Below are positions 44,640 to 52,828 of a DNA stretch of 64,000 bases, piece by piece; position 1 is the first letter of the stretch, and each line of letters opens with the position of its first letter. The notes beneath the pieces were generated by a model. That model saw only the letters and a program-made list of their open reading frames with translations, ran no database searches and had not been told where the DNA came from. Both the position numbers and the translations under genes were made by a program. The stretch is from RGIG8775 sp045537235. Lineage in GTDB: Bacteria; Bacillota; Clostridia; Oscillospirales; CAG-272. The stretch spans positions 1 through 64,000 of the forward strand of contig JAZSPB010000033.1 in NCBI GenBank assembly GCA_045537235.1. The letters are read 5' to 3'.

Positions 44640-44756
44640 CTCCCTTGTGTAAAGGGAGCTGTCGCGAAGCGACAGAGGGATTGTTTTGGGTCAAATCTAA
44701 CTTTTACAATCCCTCCGTCACGGCGTTGCCGTGCCACCTCCCTTTACACAAGGGAG
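44640..44756. repeat. palindromic interspersed repeat (MITE-like), family A, second copy
   Basis: A 117-bp element with perfect 19-bp terminal inverted repeats CTCCCTTGTGTAAAGGGAG (44640-44658) and CTCCCTTTACACAAGGGAG (44738-44756), each itself palindromic at its ends, plus an inner pair around GTCGCGAAGCGACAG and CACGGCGTTGCCGTG. No coding capacity. Confidence 0.85.
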
Positions 44757-44882
44757 TTTTTTTGTTTGCCCGCAAGTGCGCACTTACTCACCACCGAATT
44801 TGGTGGTGCAATTCAGGAATACTTGTAAAATTGAAATTCCACCATATCAACGATAAGTGGAATTTATCCCAAAGCGAGTTGC

Positions 44883-44933
44883 TTGAAAATGATATTGTTT
44901 CATGATATAATTATTACAACAGAGGCCACTGTT
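44883..44933 (+). promoter_or_regulatory. promoter plus inverted repeat of XRE regulator 3
   Basis: TTGAAA (44883-44888), 17 bp, TATAAT (44906-44911), then AACAG-AGGCCA-CTGTT (44918-44933) just downstream. Confidence 0.65.
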
Positions 44934-44958
44934 AATCTGAATGAAATGAGGAAATCTT

Positions 44959-45960
44959 ATGATTAACCTTGGAAATAAAATACGCGCTCTTAGGAAAAAG
45001 AAAGCAATTACCCAAGAACAATTAGCAAGCGCTTTGAATATGTCTCCACAAGCCGTATCCAAGTGGGAGATGGGCGCCGGATATCCGGATGTTGCACTCC
45101 TTCCCGTAATTGCTGCATATTTTGGTGTGAGCTTAGATGTTCTGTTTGATTATGATGCAAACAATATTGAAGAAAAAATAATGGATATTCTTTATAGCTC
45201 ACGTGGCGGTGCACCGTTTGACGTAGCACAAAAGCGCCTTCTTGAAGGAATAGCCGCTTACCCAAGTGCAGATATTCTCAAAAAAGAACTTCTCACGCAA
45301 TATGAAATGCAAATGAGATATCATGGTTGTCCCGAATTGAAAGAACCTGCTTTAGCCATTGCCAAAAAGCTTATTGCAGAATCTAACGACTTTTTTATCG
45401 TTTCAGGTGCAAAAAACGATATGGCTTCTATCCTTATTATGAACGGTAACTACGAGGAAGCCAAAGCAATCATTGAGTCTATGCCATATGTCTATAACAT
45501 TGATATTTATGACAGAATGCGTTGCTCTGCATATATGCTTAAAGGCGAAGATAGATTGAAAGGTGTTCGCGAGTTCAAGGTTTGGGCACATCAAGATTTA
45601 TTTATGTGCTGTGATGGCGAAGGTCAAGGCTTTTGGGAAATCGGTGATTATGAAAACGCAATACGTTCATACGAGGAAATCGTAAATGGCATCGAGGTGT
45701 TTTCACACCGAGAAGTCCCGCAAGAATACACCCTGCTTATGCACTATGTTTATCAAGCTGTTGCTTGTGTAAAAATTGCTGCTTGTCATTATAAATTAGG
45801 CAGGTTCAAAGAATGTGACAACGCTTTAGATAAAGCATATAACTTCTTGAAGAATGGCTACAGCGAAGAAATGTGGAATAACAAAAAAGATTTCTGTATG
45901 AAATTTTATCGTGAGCCATATCATGAGTTTGGGCTTGACGAATATAAGCCTTGTATATAA
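44959..45960 (+). CDS. XRE-family regulator with TPR-like C-terminal domain (3)
   Basis: A 333-residue third paralogue: HTH about 5-63 (KKAITQEQLASALNMSPQAVSKWE), then helical repeats including NGNYEEAKAIIESMPYVYN and AACHYKLGRFKECDNALDKAY, typical TPR pairs. RBS ATGAGGAAAT before ATG 44959. Monocistronic, with a strong terminator after it shared with clpX. AT-rich codon use. Confidence 0.88.
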   Translation: MINLGNKIRALRKKKAITQEQLASALNMSPQAVSKWEMGAGYPDVALLPVIAAYFGVSLDVLFDYDANNIEEKIMDILYSSRGGAPFDVAQKRLLEGIAAYPSADILKKELLTQYEMQMRYHGCPELKEPALAIAKKLIAESNDFFIVSGAKNDMASILIMNGNYEEAKAIIESMPYVYNIDIYDRMRCSAYMLKGEDRLKGVREFKVWAHQDLFMCCDGEGQGFWEIGDYENAIRSYEEIVNGIEVFSHREVPQEYTLLMHYVYQAVACVKIAACHYKLGRFKECDNALDKAYNFLKNGYSEEMWNNKKDFCMKFYREPYHEFGLDEYKPCI

Positions 45961-45966
45961 AAATTC

Positions 45967-46003
45967 AGCCTCGGCAAGGAAACTCCCTGCCGAGGCTTTA
46001 AAT
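45967..46003. terminator. bidirectional terminator between XRE regulator 3 and clpX
   Basis: AGCCTCGGCA (45967-45976) and TGCCGAGGCT (45988-45997), then TTTAAATT. Confidence 0.8.
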
Positions 46004-46038
46004 TATTCAAAATTGCCCTTTAGAACCCGATGCATATT

Positions 46039-47328
46039 TTACGCGCCCTTTTTTACCATAATCGGTTCCGCGTTTTTCTTTACGCAATCAGCGGTTATGC
46101 GAATCTCCTCAATGTCATCACGCGAAGGAATATCGTACATGATATCCGTCATGATCCCTTCCATGATCGAACGAAGGCCGCGCGCACCTGTGTTTCTTTC
46201 CAGCGCCAACTCCGCAACGGCTACGATAGCCTCTTCCTCAAAGGTCAGCTTAACGCCGTCCATGGAGAACAGATACTCGTACTGCTTGATCAGCGAGTTC
46301 TTGGGCTCCTTGATGATGCGCACTAATGCATCCTTATCAAGGTCGGTCAATGTGACCATCACGGGGATTCGTCCCACAAGCTCGGGAATCAGACCAAACT
46401 TAACAATATCGTGAGCCACAACGTCTTTGAAAATACCGCCGTCACGTTTTTCTTGTTTCTTTTTGATCTCGCTTCCAAAGCCTACAACTTGATTGCCGCG
46501 ACGCTTTTCCACGATCTTCTCCAAACCGTCAAAAGCTCCGCCGCAAATAAAGAGGATGTTTTCGGTGTTGATCTGAATAAATTCTTGGTTGGGGTGCTTT
46601 CTGCCACCTTGTGGTGGGACATTGGACACGGTTCCTTCCAGAATCTTCAAAAGTGCTTGCTGAACACCCTCTCCCGAAACATCACGGGTGATCGAGCGGT
46701 TTTCGCTCTTTCGGGAAATTTTATCGATTTCATCAATATAGATGATGCCGCGCTCGGCCATTTCAATATCATAGTCGGCAGCTTGAATGAGACGAAGCAA
46801 GATGTTTTCTACGTCCTCGCCCACATAACCTGCCTCGGTGAGGGTCGTCGCGTCGGCGATGGCGAAGGGAACTTTAAGGGTCTTGGCAAGAGTCTGCGCG
46901 AGGTAGGTCTTACCTACGCCCGTAGGACCGATGAGCATGACATTGCTTTTTTGCAAATGGATCTCTTGCTCGGCCGCTTCATTCTTTTTGCTTTTTTCTC
47001 GGCTTAAAATGCGCTTGTAATGATTGTAAACTGCTACACTCAATGCCACTTTGGCATCGTCCTGACCGATGATATACTGGTCAAGGGACTCCTTGATCTG
47101 ACGGGGCTTGGGGAGTGTTTCCATGGAAAGCGTACCGTATTTGCTTTCGCCGGCCATCTCGCGTTCGACCTCGGTGTGCTCGTCGATCAGTTGAGCGCAG
47201 ATATCAACGCAGTAATCACAGATGCAGATTCCTGTGGGGGAGGGGATCAGGAAATCCACCTGATCCTCCGTCCGTCCACAGAAGGCGCAAAACGGCTTGT
47301 TCTGCGTTTCATTGGTTTTATCAGACAT
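46039..47328 (-). CDS. clpX: ATP-dependent Clp protease ATP-binding subunit ClpX
   Basis: A 429-residue AAA+ unfoldase. N-terminal zinc-binding domain with CAFC ... CDYC (about 14-42), Walker A GPTGVGKT (about 120-127), Walker B IIYIDEIDKI, the pore loop GYVGED, and RDVSGEGVQQALL. It feeds tagged substrates to ClpP. Starts 24 bases after clpP on the minus strand. Confidence 0.97.
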   Translation of the reverse strand: MSDKTNETQNKPFCAFCGRTEDQVDFLIPSPTGICICDYCVDICAQLIDEHTEVEREMAGESKYGTLSMETLPKPRQIKESLDQYIIGQDDAKVALSVAVYNHYKRILSREKSKKNEAAEQEIHLQKSNVMLIGPTGVGKTYLAQTLAKTLKVPFAIADATTLTEAGYVGEDVENILLRLIQAADYDIEMAERGIIYIDEIDKISRKSENRSITRDVSGEGVQQALLKILEGTVSNVPPQGGRKHPNQEFIQINTENILFICGGAFDGLEKIVEKRRGNQVVGFGSEIKKKQEKRDGGIFKDVVAHDIVKFGLIPELVGRIPVMVTLTDLDKDALVRIIKEPKNSLIKQYEYLFSMDGVKLTFEEEAIVAVAELALERNTGARGLRSIMEGIMTDIMYDIPSRDDIEEIRITADCVKKNAEPIMVKKGA

Positions 47329-47352
47329 GATTATCAGCCTTTCGGGGAAATT

Positions 47353-47961
47353 TTACGCGCGTTTGTCAAAGATCTTGTCAACAAGACCGTACTCCAGCGC
47401 CTGCTTTGCGGTCATGAAGTTGTCGCGCTCGGTATCGCGTTCGATGACCTCAATGGGCTTGCCCGTGTTTTCGGCAAGAATGCGATTGAGGTTGTCACGA
47501 GTACGAAGAATGAGCTCGGCATGGATCTTGATATCCGTGGCCTGACCCTTTGCGCCACCCAAAGGTTGGTGGATCATGATCTCGCTGTTGGGAAGAGCAA
47601 TACGCTTACCCTTGGTACCCGACGAAAGAAGGAACGCGCCCATGCTGGCAGCCATGCCGATGCAGATGGTGGAAACGTCGCACTTGATATAGTTCATCGT
47701 ATCGTAGATGGCCATACCTGCTGTCACCGAACCGCCGGGACTGTTGATATAGAAAGCAATGTCCTTGTCGGGATCTTGTGCCTCCAAGAAGAGCATCTGC
47801 GCTACGACCAGGGAAGCTGTAGTGTCATTTACTTCGTCGGAGAGAAAAATGATACGGTCATTCAGAAGCCTCGAAAAGATGTCAAAGGAGCGTTCGCCGT
47901 GACCGGTCTGCTCAATGACCATGGGTACGAGGGCATCCTTAATATTACCATAATTAAACAT
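47353..47961 (-). CDS. clpP: ATP-dependent Clp protease proteolytic subunit ClpP
   Basis: A 202-residue serine protease that forms the tetradecameric chamber. Catalytic Ser in GMAASMGAF (about 98), His in MIHQPLGGAKGQ (about 123) and Asp in the ERDTERDNFM region (about 174). RBS GGAGGTAATT before ATG 47961. Middle gene of tig-clpP-clpX. Confidence 0.97.
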   Translation of the reverse strand: MFNYGNIKDALVPMVIEQTGHGERSFDIFSRLLNDRIIFLSDEVNDTTASLVVAQMLFLEAQDPDKDIAFYINSPGGSVTAGMAIYDTMNYIKCDVSTICIGMAASMGAFLLSSGTKGKRIALPNSEIMIHQPLGGAKGQATDIKIHAELILRTRDNLNRILAENTGKPIEVIERDTERDNFMTAKQALEYGLVDKIFDKRA

Positions 47962-47987
47962 AATTACCTCCTAATTGGATGATTGAA

Positions 47988-48089
47988 TTACTCGGCGTCG
48001 GTCTTTTCAGCCTCGGCCTTCTTGGTGGTTCTCTTCTTGGGAGCGGCTTTGGGAGCATTCTCAGCAGGAGCTTCAGCCTCTTCCTTCTA
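47988..48089 (-). other. open extension of tig beyond an in-frame TAG
   Basis: The TAG at 48089-48087 that ends tig is followed in the same frame by 32 sense codons, translating as KEEAEAPAENAPKAAPKKR and then TTKKAEAEKTDAE, and a TAA at 47990-47988. Composition and codon choice continue those of the tig tail. It is either a nonsense mutation in a longer tail or a read-through site. Confidence 0.7.
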
Positions 48090-49442
48090 GGCAGTGGTCT
48101 TCTTGGTAGTGGTGGTCTTCTTGGTGGTGGATGTCTTCTTTGCGGCGGGCTTCTTCGCAGCCTTCTCCGCAAGAACGGCCTTCTCCTTTACCAGATCCAT
48201 AGCCTTCTTGACCTTCATATCCTCTGCGATGGCGGAGGAGTCGATGCTCTCCTTGACCTGCTCAACGGTGATGTTGTAAGCGCCTGCAATGCGCTCATAC
48301 TCGGCATTGATATCCTCTTCGGATGCCTCAAGGTTTTCCAATGCGGCGATCTTCTCCAGTGCCAGTCTTGCCTTGACCTGCTTCTCGGCTCTGGGACGGA
48401 AGTCAGCACGGAGGTCGTCAAGAGAGCGTCCGGTGTACTGCATATAGGTCTTGAGATCCAGACCGCTCATACGAAGATTGTTGTCGTAGTCGCGGAGGAA
48501 GTTCTCGGTCTCGTTGACAAACATGGGCTCGGGGATGTCGGCATTGAGCTTCTCAATCAGCGCATCAACCAGCTTATCCTCAACTTCGGCATCCGCCTTG
48601 GACTCATGTCTCTTCTCGATTTTTGCCTTAAGGTCAGCCTTGTATTCAGCGAAGGTGTCAAATTCCGAAACATCCTTTGCAAAATCGTCATCAAGCTCGG
48701 GAAGTTCTACCTTGTTCAGCTTGTGAAGCTTGATCTTGAATACAGCGGGCTTGCCGGCAAGCTCTGCGGCATGATACTCGGTGGGGAACTCTACATTGAT
48801 ATCGAATTCTTCACCGATGTTGTGACCAACCACCTGCTCTTCGAAGCCGGGGATGAACTGACCGGAGCCGAGCTTGAGGGAGAAGTTCTCACCCTTGCCG
48901 CCCTCGAAAGCAACGCCGTCAGCAAAGCCTTCGTAGTCAAGGACAGCAGTGTCGCCCATTTCAGCGGCGCGGTCGGTGACCTCGATCTCACGGGAGTTTC
49001 TCTCGCGAACCGTCTGGATCTCGCGGTCAACTTCCTCGTCGGTTACGGGCTCGACGGTCTTTTCTACTTCGATTCCGAGGTAGTCAGCGATCTCAACGTC
49101 GGGCTTAACATAGATCTTTGCGGACAGAACCAAACCGTTGTCGTCAACCGAAACGATATCGAACTCGGGCTGAGCCACGATGTCCTTGATGTCGGCTTCC
49201 TTGATGGCGTCGGCATAAACGGTGGGAAGAAGATCGTTGATAGCATCTTCATAGAATACACCCTTGCCGTACATCTTCTCGATGATGGAACGGGGAGCTT
49301 TACCCTTGCGGAAACCGGGGACGTTTATATTTTTAACCTGCTTGCGGTAAACCTTGGTGATGGCATCCTCAAATACGTCCTTTTCCACAGCGATCTCCAG
49401 CTCATAAAGGCTGTTTTTCTTTTCGTTTTTGGTAATCTTCAT
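48087..49442 (-). CDS. tig: trigger factor
   Basis: A 451-residue ribosome-bound chaperone. N-terminal ribosome-binding signature GFRKGKAPRS (about 44-53), FKBP-type prolyl isomerase domain (about 150-245, with GDTAVLDYEGF and FIPGFEEQVVGHN), and the helical C-terminal chaperone domain to about 425. The last 25 residues are a Lys/Thr/Ala-rich tail (AAKKPAAKKTSTTKKTTTTK), not part of the canonical fold. The frame stops at TAG but stays open for 32 further codons of like composition. First gene of tig-clpP-clpX, with a clear promoter. Confidence 0.96.
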   Translation of the reverse strand: MKITKNEKKNSLYELEIAVEKDVFEDAITKVYRKQVKNINVPGFRKGKAPRSIIEKMYGKGVFYEDAINDLLPTVYADAIKEADIKDIVAQPEFDIVSVDDNGLVLSAKIYVKPDVEIADYLGIEVEKTVEPVTDEEVDREIQTVRERNSREIEVTDRAAEMGDTAVLDYEGFADGVAFEGGKGENFSLKLGSGQFIPGFEEQVVGHNIGEEFDINVEFPTEYHAAELAGKPAVFKIKLHKLNKVELPELDDDFAKDVSEFDTFAEYKADLKAKIEKRHESKADAEVEDKLVDALIEKLNADIPEPMFVNETENFLRDYDNNLRMSGLDLKTYMQYTGRSLDDLRADFRPRAEKQVKARLALEKIAALENLEASEEDINAEYERIAGAYNITVEQVKESIDSSAIAEDMKVKKAMDLVKEKAVLAEKAAKKPAAKKTSTTKKTTTTKKTTA

Positions 49443-49519
49443 TTTTGATGATCCTTTCTTACTGTTTGGAGCCGCCTTGCCGCAGAGCGTAAGGTCTCCT
49501 TGATTTTTTACATCATTTC

Positions 49520-49548
49520 ATTTTACAATTTTTTCTTGTAGTTGTCAA
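49520..49548 (-). promoter_or_regulatory. promoter of tig-clpP-clpX
   Basis: On the minus strand: TTGACA (49548-49543), 17 bp, TAAAAT (49525-49520). Confidence 0.8.
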
Positions 49549-49587
49549 TAGTTTTTTCGATTTTTTGTATTTCAAGGCTTGAAATTC

Positions 49588-50313
49588 CTAAGTTTTTGCT
49601 ATGTGAAGGGGGGTAAAGTCCAGATAGTCGGCCGAGACCATGGTGAAGAGAATATTTTCATATTCAAATGTGCCCGGCAGATCATAAACACCGTGGATGT
49701 GTCCGTAGAAGCAGCGACGAATGCCGAATTCGTGAAGAACATCCAAGATTTCACGGCAGCAAAACTCTCGAAAGACAGGAGGAAAGTGCAAAAAGACCAG
49801 TGTCTCTTTGATGTTATCTCCCGTTTTTTGTGCCTCGGTCAGGCTCAAGTGAAGACGAATGGCTTCCCGTGCTACGATTTTATGATAATCGGTGCCCGGG
49901 GGAATATTTCCTATATTTTCGTCATTGAACCAGCCTCTACTTCCGCAGATGACAAAGTTCTCCACGGTGAAGGCGTTATTGTAAAGAAGCTTGATACTTT
50001 GAAATCCGTTTTTTTCAAAAAAAGCGGAGGCTTTTGCTTGCGTTGCCCACCAGTAATCGTGATTTCCTTTTCCAATGATCTTGGTGCCGGGGAGAGCGTC
50101 GAGAAAAGCAAAATCCTCGGTCGCCTCATCCAAGGTCATTGCCCAGGAAATATCTCCCGGGACGATGACCGTATCCGTGGGTTCCACCAGCCTTCGCCAG
50201 TTGGCATCGATGCGATCCATATAATTTTTCCACCGAAAGCCGAAGACCTCCATGGACTTGTTGGTTTTTTTGTTGGTAGACAGATGAAGGTCGGACATAA
50301 CGTAAAGTGCCAT
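49588..50313 (-). CDS. metallophosphoesterase
   Basis: A 241-residue calcineurin-like phosphoesterase. All metal motifs are visible: SDLHLS (D-x-H, about 7-12), GDISW (about 55), GNHDYWW (about 84-90), HFPP and GHIHG (about 212-216). Start ATG 50313 follows AAAGGAGG by seven bases; the longer frame upstream is read-through across the intergenic region. Single gene, with no clue to substrate. Confidence 0.88.
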   Translation of the reverse strand: MALYVMSDLHLSTNKKTNKSMEVFGFRWKNYMDRIDANWRRLVEPTDTVIVPGDISWAMTLDEATEDFAFLDALPGTKIIGKGNHDYWWATQAKASAFFEKNGFQSIKLLYNNAFTVENFVICGSRGWFNDENIGNIPPGTDYHKIVAREAIRLHLSLTEAQKTGDNIKETLVFLHFPPVFREFCCREILDVLHEFGIRRCFYGHIHGVYDLPGTFEYENILFTMVSADYLDFTPLHIAKT

Positions 50314-50340
50314 AGCGATCCTCCTTTCTTTTGAAATTGC

Positions 50341-50352
50341 GGAAAATTTTCC
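50341..50352. promoter_or_regulatory. 12-bp palindrome between divergent genes
   Basis: GGAAAATTTTCC lies in the gap between the metallophosphoesterase and the DUF1540 gene; it is a candidate operator, or simply A/T symmetry. Confidence 0.3.
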
Positions 50353-50499
50353 CTTTACCCGATTGGTATAACCATGCGGTGTACGGCACACAATACTACT
50401 GTCTTCCGATCCAAAGCTTTTCGGGAGACAAGGATTTGAGGCAGTTGGTCGGCAGTGTGCCGACGGCTGAGTGTTTCGGAAAGGTATGGTCATATTCCC

Positions 50500-50685
50500 A
50501 TGAACCAAAACACCAACGAAAAGGATTGCTGCAAGCATATCAAGGGGATCCAATGCGATGTTAAGAATTGCATCCACCACGATGGCGAGACCTACTGTAC
50601 GGCAGGTCAGATCGCGGTTGGTCCCAGCTATGCAACATCCAGTGCGGACACGGTCTGCGCAACCTTCGAGCAGAAGGAGATCTGA
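50500..50685 (+). CDS. DUF1540 cysteine-rich small protein
   Basis: A 61-residue protein matching DUF1540: CDVKNCIHHDGETYCTAGQI (about 19-38) with a later Cys in DTVCATF and the family glycine-proline turn VGPSYA. Six cysteines suggest metal binding. These proteins are common in Clostridia and have been found as abundant small proteins of unknown role. ATG 50500 is chosen by family length; the ribosome site is weak (AAAGG about 17 bases upstream). Confidence 0.8.
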   Translation: MNQNTNEKDCCKHIKGIQCDVKNCIHHDGETYCTAGQIAVGPSYATSSADTVCATFEQKEI

Positions 50686-50783
50686 GTTTCGCGTATTGTA
50701 AACTCGGATGGTAGCGATTCTCGGCACTTGATAGTCGAGAATCAGAGGATCGGGATGATCCTTTGACGGTTTTGAACCGTCGG

Positions 50784-50812
50784 GGGTGACGTGTGTGCGT
50801 CACCCTTTTTTT
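50784..50812 (+). terminator. terminator of the DUF1540 gene
   Basis: GGGTGACG (50784-50791) and CGTCACCC (50798-50805), then seven T; a smaller hairpin GACGGTT-TT-GAACCGTC precedes it. Confidence 0.85.
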
Positions 50813-50890
50813 GCGCCCACAAAATTTTTCTCGACCATAGTCATCCTCAACTTAGTGCCGTATGCTCGCACCAACTAAAGAAAGCGATAC

Positions 50891-50936
50891 CGATGAAAAG
50901 TTTTTTGCGGAGCTTTTTTTCAAAAAAGCGACCTCT
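50891..50936. repeat. interspersed repeat family B, single-arm copy 3
   Basis: GATGAAAAGTTTTTTGCGG continuing AGCTTTTTTTCAAAAAAGCG and ACCTC, nearly identical to the right arms at 25 kb and 30.7 kb; the left arm is missing. It ends 15 bases from the thrC stop. Confidence 0.75.
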
Positions 50937-50951
50937 CGCGCCGTAGCGCCC

Positions 50952-52436
50952 TTACTTTTCGATGTAAGCAAAAACCTCATTTTCCATATCTGCCGCATCG
51001 ATCACGCGCTCAAAACGAACCGTGCGCTCGGCAAGACCGCGAAGAGGAATGGTGATTTCGGTCCCCGTTTTCTCGGACAGCTGAGCCAACGCGTCAAGAT
51101 CGTCTGCGGGGCGGTTGCCGCCAAGAGAGCAGAGAACATCGGCAGCAAATTTGTAGGGGCTTGCCGTGGAGGCTACAACGGTGATGGTGCTGTCGCCCGT
51201 CTCGTCAAGATACTGTTGAGCGGCGGACAGCGCAACGGCGGTGTGGGGGTCGGCCAAATACTTTTCGGTGCGGAAGGTATCGTCTATGGTCTTTGCGGTT
51301 GCTTGTTCATCGGCATAGTAACCCACAAAGGTTTCATTGATAGCAGCCAGATGTTCGGGGGTGATTTGGTATTTGCCTGTGTTTTTGAGAGACTCCATAT
51401 AAGTCGCAGTGGCTTCACTTCCGGCCGTCAGCCAAAGAAGACGCTCAAGATTGCTGGAAATGAGAATATCCATAGAGGGAGACATCGTCATGTGGAACTT
51501 GCGGTTTCGGTCATACTCACCGGTTCGCAGGAAATCGGTAAGGACATTATTATTGTTGGAAGCGCAGATCAGCTTGCCGACGGGAAGCCCCATTTTCTTG
51601 GCGAAGAAGGCGGCAAGAATATTGCCGAAGTTGCCCGTAGGAACGCAGAAGTTGACGCGATCACCCATTTGGATCCTGCCTTCGTTCAAAAGATCGCAGT
51701 AAGCCGACACATAGTAGACAATCTGAGGAGCCAATCGTCCCCAGTTGATGGAGTTGGCACTGGAGAGGAAAACACCGGCCTTATCAAGACGCGCAGCGGC
51801 CTCTCGGTTGGAGAAGATCGCTTTAACACCGCTCTGTGCATCATCGAAATTGCCGCGAATGGCGCAAACATTTACATTGTTGCCGCCCTGTGTTGCCATT
51901 TGGAGCTTCTGCACGCGGCTGACACCGTCCACGGGATAGAACACCATGATCTTGATACGGTCGATATCGCGATAGCCCTCAAGTGCCGCTTTGCCTGTGT
52001 CGCCCGAGGTGGCAACAAGGATCAGTGCGGTGCGATCTTCCTTATTTTTGACGAGAGCGCGGGAAAGAAGACGGGGCATGATCTGAAGCGCCATATCTTT
52101 AAAGGCCGACGTGGGACCGTGCCATAATTCCAAGGAATACAAGCCCTCGCGAACCTTTTCAAGGGGAGCACAGCCGCCGATGAAGGATTCGGTGGAATAG
52201 GCCTTTTCGCAATCCTCAAGAAGCTCCTCATAGGTGTAGTCCGAGAGGAATTTAGAGAGGATCTTGGCCGCGCGGACGGGGTAACTGTCCTTGCAAAGTG
52301 CCGCGATCTCATTTTGATCCAGCGAGGGAATGGATTCGGGAACAAAAAGTCCGCCGTCATCGGCCAGTCCCTGCTTGATGGCGAGGGAAGCGGTTACTTT
52401 CTTCGCCGATGCATCTCTTGTGCTTTGGTACAACAT
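50952..52436 (-). CDS. thrC: threonine synthase
   Basis: A 494-residue PLP enzyme converting O-phospho-L-homoserine to threonine. PLP-lysine motif GPTSAFKDMALQ (about 106-117), phosphate-loop region ATSGDTGKAALEGY, and FCVPTGNFGNILAAFFAKKMG (about 260-280, shown to 20: CVPTGNFGNILAAFFAKK) are diagnostic of the long, ThrC type 1 form. Last gene of a minus-strand operon whose first gene is a proposed homoserine kinase, the preceding step. RBS AGGAG before ATG 52436. Confidence 0.95.
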   Translation of the reverse strand: MLYQSTRDASAKKVTASLAIKQGLADDGGLFVPESIPSLDQNEIAALCKDSYPVRAAKILSKFLSDYTYEELLEDCEKAYSTESFIGGCAPLEKVREGLYSLELWHGPTSAFKDMALQIMPRLLSRALVKNKEDRTALILVATSGDTGKAALEGYRDIDRIKIMVFYPVDGVSRVQKLQMATQGGNNVNVCAIRGNFDDAQSGVKAIFSNREAAARLDKAGVFLSSANSINWGRLAPQIVYYVSAYCDLLNEGRIQMGDRVNFCVPTGNFGNILAAFFAKKMGLPVGKLICASNNNNVLTDFLRTGEYDRNRKFHMTMSPSMDILISSNLERLLWLTAGSEATATYMESLKNTGKYQITPEHLAAINETFVGYYADEQATAKTIDDTFRTEKYLADPHTAVALSAAQQYLDETGDSTITVVASTASPYKFAADVLCSLGGNRPADDLDALAQLSEKTGTEITIPLRGLAERTVRFERVIDAADMENEVFAYIEK

Positions 52437-52492
52437 AGTGGTTCTCCTGTTTTATATTATGTATATTTTTGTTTTGGTATATCTTGAATATT

Positions 52493-52810
52493 CTACTTAT
52501 TAACAAATTTGACAGCCGTGCCGTAGACGATGATCTCTGCGGCACCGGACATAACGGCGGATGATGCAAAGCGAATATTTACAATCGCATCCGCACCGAG
52601 CGCTTGGGCTTCTTCGACCATTCTCTTGGTGGCAAGATCCCGTGCTTCGTTCATCATCTCGTTGTATGCTCTTAATTCTCCGCCTACTAATGTTTTAAAA
52701 CTTTCTGCAATATCTTTACCGATGTGCTTGGATTGAATGGTGCTTCCTTTTACGAGTGACAGCATCTCCAACTCCTTGCCGCTGATATAGTCCGTATTAA
52801 CCAATATCAT
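52493..52810 (-). CDS. YbjQ/UPF0145 family protein
   Basis: A 105-residue YbjQ-like protein. ILVNTDYISGKELE, a central helix with YNEMMNEARDLATKRM, and EEAQALGADAIVNIRF then ETA-type closing strand (AAEIIVYGTAVKF) make up the whole UPF0145 domain, which forms a pentameric ring in solved members. Function unknown, sometimes called heavy-metal-binding by name only. Sits between the dipeptidase and thrC genes, 56 bases before the latter. Confidence 0.88.
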   Translation of the reverse strand: MILVNTDYISGKELEMLSLVKGSTIQSKHIGKDIAESFKTLVGGELRAYNEMMNEARDLATKRMVEEAQALGADAIVNIRFASSAVMSGAAEIIVYGTAVKFVNK

Positions 52811-52828
52811 TTTTATATTCCTCCGTTT

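Noticed and set aside
47979..49448. A 489-residue leucine/glycine-rich plus-strand frame over tig
   Set aside because: It is the complement of the Lys/Ala/Glu-rich trigger factor; sense motifs are clear on the minus strand.
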